19,414 nt of DNA from Acidobacteriota bacterium. Its GTDB lineage: Bacteria > Acidobacteriota > Terriglobia > Acidiferrales > UBA7541. This document shows, piece by piece, positions 15,078 to 19,414 of the stretch (position 1 is the stretch's first letter; every line of letters begins with the position of its first letter). The position numbers were made by a program, and so were the translations under genes. The stretch is taken from the NCBI GenBank assembly GCA_003224195.1, contig QHYP01000205.1, positions 1-19,414 on the forward strand. Direction: 5' to 3'. The notes below the pieces were generated by a model that was given only the letters and a program-made list of their open reading frames with translations, made no database searches and was not told the origin of the DNA.

Positions 15078-15977
15078 ATGTCCGCCAGCGCCAAGAGTTG
15101 TTCTACATTCCCATCCGAGCCACGCCAAGTATCTCCGCTGATCTTTCTCGGAGTTGCCGCGCTTCTGATTTGTGCCGTTCTGGCCGTGAGTCTTTTTGCG
15201 CAGGAGAAGAATCCCTTCGCGAGCGATCCGAAGGCGGCCAAACTCGGTGAATCTCAGTTTCGCGCCAACTGTGCGTTTTGCCACGGACTGGGCGCACGCG
15301 GCGGCGGCCGCGGCCCGGACCTAACCCGCGCGCAGAAACGTCACGGGAATTCCGATGCCGACCTCTTCCGCACGATTAACGAGGGCATTCCCGGCACGGC
15401 CATGCCGCCGAATGGCGCCACGCAGCAAGGCGTGGGCATGACGGCAGAGGAGATTTGGCAGGTCATCGCCTACATTCGCAGCGTGGAGAAGAAGGCGCCG
15501 GCGCAGCCTCCGGGCAACGCCGCGCAGGGCAGAGGGCTTTTCTATGGCTCCGCTGCTTGCTCCACGTGCCACATGGTGGAAGGGAAAGGAGGCCGCCTCG
15601 GGCCGGATCTCACGAGCACCGGCGGCGTGCGCTCCGTCGAATACATCATCGAGTCCATCCGCAATCCGAGCCGCCGCCTGGCGCAGGGAATTTCCGAAGC
15701 GATGAAAGAGTTCTCGCAAGAGTATGAAACCGTGACGGTCGTGACTTCGGACGGACAGAAAATAGCCGGCGTGGTCTTGAACGAAGACAGCTTCACGCTG
15801 CAAATGATGGACGCGCGCGAACAGATTCATCTTTTGGAAAAAGACAAGCTGCGCTCCTTCGAGAAGAGCCGCGAGTCCCTGATGCCGGCTTACGACATGA
15901 AGACCTTGAGCGAAAAGGATCTGCAGGACATCGTCGCTTTTCTCCTCTCCGTCGGCTCGCAGGGAGGCGTCCAATGA
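15078..15977 (+). CDS. Two-haem cytochrome c with C-terminal TIGR02603-like domain
   Basis: Exported electron carrier of 299 residues. A 20-residue polar N-terminus precedes a hydrophobic stretch (20-41), with likely cleavage after LFA (about 41) or retention as an anchor. Haem site 1 is CAFCH (65-69) with a likely Met ligand in GTAMPP (Met109). Haem site 2 is CSTCH (161-165), followed by GGRLGPDLTSTGG, a beta-rich part (VTVVTSDGQKIAGVVLNEDS) and LMPAYDMKTLSEKDLQDIVAFL. The second half matches the haem-binding domain first described from planctomycetes and verrucomicrobia. ATG 15078 has GGGAG 11 nt upstream; an ATG at 15030 lies at the predicted -10 and is rejected. The stop overlaps the dehydrogenase ATG by ATGA, so it is the probable electron acceptor. 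Confidence 0.88.
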   Translation: MSASAKSCSTFPSEPRQVSPLIFLGVAALLICAVLAVSLFAQEKNPFASDPKAAKLGESQFRANCAFCHGLGARGGGRGPDLTRAQKRHGNSDADLFRTINEGIPGTAMPPNGATQQGVGMTAEEIWQVIAYIRSVEKKAPAQPPGNAAQGRGLFYGSAACSTCHMVEGKGGRLGPDLTSTGGVRSVEYIIESIRNPSRRLAQGISEAMKEFSQEYETVTVVTSDGQKIAGVVLNEDSFTLQMMDAREQIHLLEKDKLRSFEKSRESLMPAYDMKTLSEKDLQDIVAFLLSVGSQGGVQ

Positions 15978-17593
15978 AATCCGCGCGCGTGCAGCTTTTC
16001 TTGCGGACCTGCATTGCCTTAGGCCGCCTTTGCTCCCTAGCTTCGTGCTTCTTTGCCTCTTCTTCTCGCGCGCAGGTCACGCCGCAGCGATTGCTCGACT
16101 CCGCGAAAGAGCCGCAAAACTGGCTCATGTATTCCGGCGACTACGCCGGCCGCCGCTTCAGCGCGCTGGATCAGATCAACACGTCCAATGCGCGCGCGCT
16201 CGTCCCGAAGTGGGCGTATCAGACGATGGCCGGCGGAAAATTCGAAACCACGCCGCTCGTCGTGGATGGCATTCTCTACGGAACCGGCCAGGACGACCGC
16301 GCCTTCGCGCTCGACGCGCGCACCGGCCGGCCCATCTGGCAGTATCAGCGCGCGCTCCCGGCGGACATCCGCCCCTGCTGCGGGCGCGTCAATCGCGGCC
16401 TGGCGATTCTTGGCGACAAAGTTTTCCTTGGCACGCTCGACGCGCATGTGATTGCTCTGGACGCGAAAACCGGCAACGTCGTCTGGGACGTCACGGCCGT
16501 GGACTACCGCAAAGGCTACAGCTTCACGCTCGCGCCTCTCGCCGTGAAAAATCTCGTCATTCTCGGCGTCTCCGGCGGCGAATACGGTATTCGTGGCTTC
16601 ATTGACGCCTACGATGCCGACACCGGCACGCGCAAATGGCGCTTCTACACAGTCCCGGGCCCGGGCGAGCCGGGGCACGAGACGTGGGAAGGCGACTCGT
16701 GGAAAATCGGGGGTGCGCCCGCGTGGATCACCGGCGTGTACGATCCTCCCACCAGCACGACGTTCTGGACGACCGGCAATCCCTCGCCCTCCAACCGCGG
16801 TGAAGGCCGCGCCGGCGACAACCTCTACAGCAACTCCTTGCTGGCGCTCGATCCCGACACCGGCAAATTGAAATGGTATTTCCAGTTCACCAAGCACGAC
16901 GAGCACGACTACGATGCCACGCAAATCCCGGCGCTGGTGGACGATGGCGACCGCCATTTGATTTTGCACGCCGATCGCAACGGCTTTTTCTACGTGCTGG
17001 ATCGCGCCGCCGGCAAACTTCTTTTCGCCAATCCCTACGCCAAAGTAACCTGGAGCGCCGGCAAATATCCGGACGGCAGCCCCGCGACGGCGAAAGCAGG
17101 GTCACCCACGCCGGAAGGGAATCGCGTTTGCCCCGGCGCCGCTGGCGCGACGAATTGGATGTCCCCGACCTACGACCCGCAAACGAAACTCTTCTACGTG
17201 ACCGCGCGCGAGCAGTGCGACATCTTTTCCACAGCGCCGCAGCTTTACGAAGAGGGCCACGCCTATTACGGCAGCGCGTATTTTCCGAACGAGGATGCGG
17301 AACCGTTCTGGGGCGCGCTTCGCGCCATCGATCCCGCGACCGGCAAGCTGAAGTGGGAATTTCCGCATCCTTCGCCCACGTGGGCTGGCGTCCTCTCGAC
17401 CGCGGGGGGGCTGGTCTTCACCGGCGACGCGGAGGGTAACTTCATCGCGCTCGACGCCGCCTCCGGCAAAGTGTTGTGGCATTTTCAATGTGGCGCGTCG
17501 GTCTATTCATCGCCCATGTCCTTCGCCGTGGACGGCAAGCAGTACATCGCCGTCGCTGCCGGCTCCGCCCTCTTCACCTTCGCCATGCCGTAA
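15974..17593 (+). CDS. PQQ-dependent alcohol-type dehydrogenase (quinoprotein)
   Basis: Periplasmic eight-bladed propeller oxidoreductase, 539 residues, with an N-terminal signal peptide (cleavage near SRAQ, about 33-34). It has the vicinal disulfide cysteines Cys135-Cys136 (RPCCGRVNRG). Metal and PQQ ligands can be placed: Glu203 (GGEYGIRG), Asn269 (TGNPSPSN), catalytic Asp312 in KHDEHDYDA, and Arg335 (HADRNGF). Trp251 in GGAPAW belongs to the PQQ-floor region. Repeated ALDxxTGxxxW segments mark propeller blades. It lacks the fused cytochrome domain of quinohaemoprotein alcohol dehydrogenases; the adjacent cytochrome c would replace it. Asp312-Tyr-Asp314 is the arrangement linked to lanthanide use. 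The substrate (alcohol, aldehyde or sugar) cannot be fixed. No PQQ synthesis genes are in the window. Confidence 0.93.
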   Translation: MKSARVQLFLRTCIALGRLCSLASCFFASSSRAQVTPQRLLDSAKEPQNWLMYSGDYAGRRFSALDQINTSNARALVPKWAYQTMAGGKFETTPLVVDGILYGTGQDDRAFALDARTGRPIWQYQRALPADIRPCCGRVNRGLAILGDKVFLGTLDAHVIALDAKTGNVVWDVTAVDYRKGYSFTLAPLAVKNLVILGVSGGEYGIRGFIDAYDADTGTRKWRFYTVPGPGEPGHETWEGDSWKIGGAPAWITGVYDPPTSTTFWTTGNPSPSNRGEGRAGDNLYSNSLLALDPDTGKLKWYFQFTKHDEHDYDATQIPALVDDGDRHLILHADRNGFFYVLDRAAGKLLFANPYAKVTWSAGKYPDGSPATAKAGSPTPEGNRVCPGAAGATNWMSPTYDPQTKLFYVTAREQCDIFSTAPQLYEEGHAYYGSAYFPNEDAEPFWGALRAIDPATGKLKWEFPHPSPTWAGVLSTAGGLVFTGDAEGNFIALDAASGKVLWHFQCGASVYSSPMSFAVDGKQYIAVAAGSALFTFAMP

Positions 17594-17767
17594 GGCGGCT
17601 CGCAGCTATTTCAAAGATTTTAGTAACCCTTTTGACAAGTCTTCAAGAAAAGCGACCCCTCCCCGGCACTTCCCGTATCATAGATGTAAGGGGGCCTCCA
17701 TTCCGCCTCCGATGGGAGAAATCGCCCCGCATCGAAGGTAGCCGTATTCTTCTGCGACCGAACGTCC

Positions 17768-17782
17768 CCTCTATCGCAGAGG
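17768..17782 (+). promoter_or_regulatory. Small hairpin covering the ribosome site of the GGDEF gene
   Basis: CCTCT-ATCGC-AGAGG forms a 5-bp stem whose right arm is part of the Shine-Dalgarno AGAGGAG (17778-17784), 5 nt before the ATG at 17790. It could lower initiation by masking the site. The rest of the 196-bp gap after the dehydrogenase gene has a TTGACA (17632-17637) with no matching -10 at normal spacing. Confidence 0.3.
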
Positions 17783-17789
17783 AGTCACT

Positions 17790-19178
17790 ATGACGCTTTC
17801 ACGACCGTTCAAGAACGCGGCGGTCGCCTTGACTGTCGCGCTCGTTTACTTTTTTGCGGCTAAGCTGGGCCTGCGCCTCGCCTATTTGCACGCCAGCGCC
17901 ACACCCGTTTGGCCCGGGACTGGGATCGCTTTGGTGGCCTTCCTGGTATTGGGCTATCGCGTTTGGCCCGGGATCCTGCTGGGCGCGTTTCTTGTGAACG
18001 TATCGACCGCGGGCACGGCGGCGACCTCTTTGGGCATTGCTTTGGGAAACACATTAGAAGGCGTCGTCGGCTGTTATCTGCTGAACAAATTTGCTTTCGG
18101 ACGCGACTGCTTTGATAGGGCGTTCGATAGGGCGCAGGAGATCTTCAAGTTTGCCGCATTGGTTGGGCTGGCCAGCACCGCGGTGAGTGCCACCTTTGGC
18201 GTCACCAGCCTCTACCTCGGCGGGTTCGTCCCCCGGGGTAATTTTGCCTCAGTCTGGTGCACGTGGTGGCTGGGCGACGCCGTCGGCGCTATTGTCGTGG
18301 CACCCTTGCTGCTCCTTTGGATTGCAAATCCTCGCGTCACGTGGAATCGCCGCCAGCTCGCGGAGCTCTTCATTCTATTCCTGTCTCTTTCGTTTATAGG
18401 CTGGGTCGTCTTTGGGGGCCGTTTTCAGTCCGAATTCAGGCACTATCCTTTGGCCTTCTTGTGGATTCCCATACTGATCTGGGCGGCCTTTCGCTTCGGC
18501 CAGCGGGAGACCGCGACGGCCATCTTCTTGCTGGCCGGTATCGCCATTTGGGGCACACTCCGAGGTTTCGGTCCATTCATCACGCAGACGCCGAACACCT
18601 CTCTCCTGATGCTCCAGGCGTACATGGGGGTCAACGCCATCACGGCCCTATCCGTTGCCGCGGAAGTCTCCGAACGCAAGCGAGCCGAAGAAAAAGTGCG
18701 CGCTATGGCCGTGAGCGACCCCCTCACTGGTTTGGGAAACTATCGCCGCCTTCTCGAAGCGCTCGACGCCGAAATCAAGAGGACCGACCGCACGGGAAGG
18801 CCCTTCGCGCTCCTCCTACTCGATTTGGACGGGCTGAAGAAGATCAACGACGCGCATGGACATCTCGTAGGCAGCCGGGCTTTGTGCCGCCTGGGCGACA
18901 TTCTCCGCATCTATTGCCGCGAAGTTGACGTCGCAACGCGCTATGGCGGCGACGAATTTGCCATCGTCCTCCCGGAAACTGAATTCCACGCGGCCCGGTT
19001 CGTTGCCGACCGCATTCGCGAGCGCCTGTCCCTCGACGGCGAACTGCCACGCCTCTCCGTAAGTGTAGGCATAGCCATCTGCCCCGAGGATGGCGAAACT
19101 ACTAAAGAATTGCTGAACTCTGCGGATGCCGGCCTCTACGCCGAAAAAAACTCTTCTGCGAGAAGGTCCAAACATTAA
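17790..19178 (+). CDS. Membrane diguanylate cyclase, MASE1-GGDEF
   Basis: Predicted inner-membrane enzyme that makes cyclic di-GMP from two GTP, 462 residues. Residues about 8-292 form a MASE1 sensor with roughly eight hydrophobic segments and the typical block PVWPGTGIALVAFLVLG (39-55). A short charged linker (SERKRAEEKVRAMAVSDPLTGLGN) leads to the GGDEF domain (about 303-455). It contains LLDLDGLKKINDAHGH (343-358) and the intact active-site GGDEF (386-390). The product-inhibition site REVD (377-380) lies five residues before it. Catalysis with feedback control is expected; the MASE1 ligand is unknown. A 12-bp tandem duplication (18111-18134) encodes FDRAFDRA at 108-115. ATG 17790 has AGAGGAG 5 nt upstream. 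Confidence 0.94.
   Translation: MTLSRPFKNAAVALTVALVYFFAAKLGLRLAYLHASATPVWPGTGIALVAFLVLGYRVWPGILLGAFLVNVSTAGTAATSLGIALGNTLEGVVGCYLLNKFAFGRDCFDRAFDRAQEIFKFAALVGLASTAVSATFGVTSLYLGGFVPRGNFASVWCTWWLGDAVGAIVVAPLLLLWIANPRVTWNRRQLAELFILFLSLSFIGWVVFGGRFQSEFRHYPLAFLWIPILIWAAFRFGQRETATAIFLLAGIAIWGTLRGFGPFITQTPNTSLLMLQAYMGVNAITALSVAAEVSERKRAEEKVRAMAVSDPLTGLGNYRRLLEALDAEIKRTDRTGRPFALLLLDLDGLKKINDAHGHLVGSRALCRLGDILRIYCREVDVATRYGGDEFAIVLPETEFHAARFVADRIRERLSLDGELPRLSVSVGIAICPEDGETTKELLNSADAGLYAEKNSSARRSKH
18111..18134 (+). repeat. 12-bp tandem duplication inside the MASE1 region
   Basis: TTTGATAGGGCG is followed directly by TTCGATAGGGCG (11 of 12 bases identical), encoding FDRA twice in a loop between membrane segments. 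It is in frame, so it adds four residues without breaking the protein. Confidence 0.7.
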
Positions 19179-19239
19179 GGATTAGCTCAGCTCCCGGCGT
19201 GCCAGGAGCAACTGCTCTTCGACAACTTGAAGCCTAAGT

Positions 19240-19260
19240 GACTATCCGGCGAGGATAGTC
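19240..19260 (+). terminator. Perfect hairpin downstream of the GGDEF gene
   Basis: GACTATCC-GGCGA-GGATAGTC is a perfect 8-bp stem with a 5-nt loop, 62 bp after the diguanylate cyclase stop. A smaller hairpin (AGGAGC-AACT-GCTCTT, 19204-19219, one G.U pair) precedes it. Neither has a U tract, so an RNA-processing or factor-dependent end is as likely as intrinsic termination. Confidence 0.4.
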
Positions 19261-19331
19261 GTCCCGTGCGAGCATGGCGAGTCGGTTGACCGCTTGCGGC
19301 GTTTACCCTGATGAAATCGGGGCGGTCGCAC

Positions 19332-19414
19332 ATGATCAAGGATCTCGCCATCACTCCGACCAGCACGGTCAGCCTGGGGCGCGCAGCGACGAACGGCAAG
19401 TCTCAATTCCTGGC
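19332..19414 (+). CDS. Possible start of a gene cut by the window edge
   Basis: An open frame runs from a stop at 19287-19289 to the end of the window. ATG 19332 (or 19311) would begin a product reading MIKDLAITPTSTVSLGRAAT and onward for 27 codons. A G-rich stretch lies before 19332, but there is no clear ribosome site. No family is recognisable. The rest of 19179-19414 holds only the hairpins described. Confidence 0.2.
   Translation, partial: MIKDLAITPTSTVSLGRAATNGKSQFL

Noticed and set aside
16037..16969. 310-residue minus-strand open frame
   Set aside because: Antisense to the PQQ dehydrogenase, low-complexity Ala/Arg/Val composition, no motif.
17632..17637. Perfect TTGACA -35 box upstream of the GGDEF gene
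   Set aside because: No -10-like hexamer at 15-19 bp; the nearest TATCAT is 38 bp away.
1..19414. Mobile elements, CRISPR arrays, tRNA or rRNA genes
   Set aside because: No transposase or integrase motifs, terminal inverted repeats, spaced direct-repeat arrays or tRNA-like cloverleafs were recognised on either strand.

Overview
The window reads as a chromosomal segment of a GC-rich, free-living, saprotrophic bacterium, most probably an Acidobacteriota member. This placement is inferred from gene content: a two-haem cytochrome c coupled to a PQQ dehydrogenase, a PilZ-like protein, a TPR protein, DUF2252 and MbfA. No rRNA or other marker gene is present to confirm it. I saw no tRNA, rRNA, CRISPR array, insertion sequence or phage gene. 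Seventeen protein genes can be supported, plus one doubtful open frame cut by the right edge.

Left part (1-5865), sugar entry. The 3' part of an aldose 1-epimerase gene (galM, +) converges on a tightly packed minus-strand operon galK > galT > xylB. galK and galT overlap by ATGA, and xylB follows galT by 9 nt with a TTG start. Together they cover the anomer step, galactose phosphorylation, uridylyl transfer and D-xylulose phosphorylation, which suits use of plant galactose and xylose polymers. galE and the isomerase are not in the window. An aldo/keto reductase gene is divergent from galK across a 171-bp region that carries a 16-bp inverted repeat.

Middle part (6065-11587), storage, iron and signalling. 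An alpha-glucan phosphorylase is followed by a STAS-domain anti-sigma-factor antagonist (both +). Facing them on the minus strand are an MbfA-type ferritin/VIT1 iron exporter and, upstream of it, a LuxR/FixJ-type regulator whose receiver domain has lost its phosphorylation residues. A 442-bp intergenic region with an unusual cluster of GTAC words separates that regulator from a divergent PilZ-like gene. The PilZ-like gene converges on a TPR gene across a bidirectional terminator.

Right part (11869-19414). A minus-strand operon rpiB > glyA > DUF2252 links pentose-phosphate isomerisation and one-carbon metabolism to an uncharacterised kinase-fold family. Divergent from rpiB is an export-type respiratory unit: a two-haem cytochrome c overlapping by ATGA with a PQQ-dependent alcohol-dehydrogenase-type quinoprotein. 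The quinoprotein carries an Asp-Tyr-Asp motif of the kind seen in lanthanide-using enzymes. A membrane-bound MASE1-GGDEF diguanylate cyclase with an intact inhibitory site follows, then hairpins and about 240 bp with little clear coding.

The window looks like ordinary core and peripheral metabolism rather than a mobile island. The items most worth testing are the GTAC cluster, the phosphorylation-dead regulator next to mbfA, the metal choice of the quinoprotein, and the dyad in the cytochrome leader.
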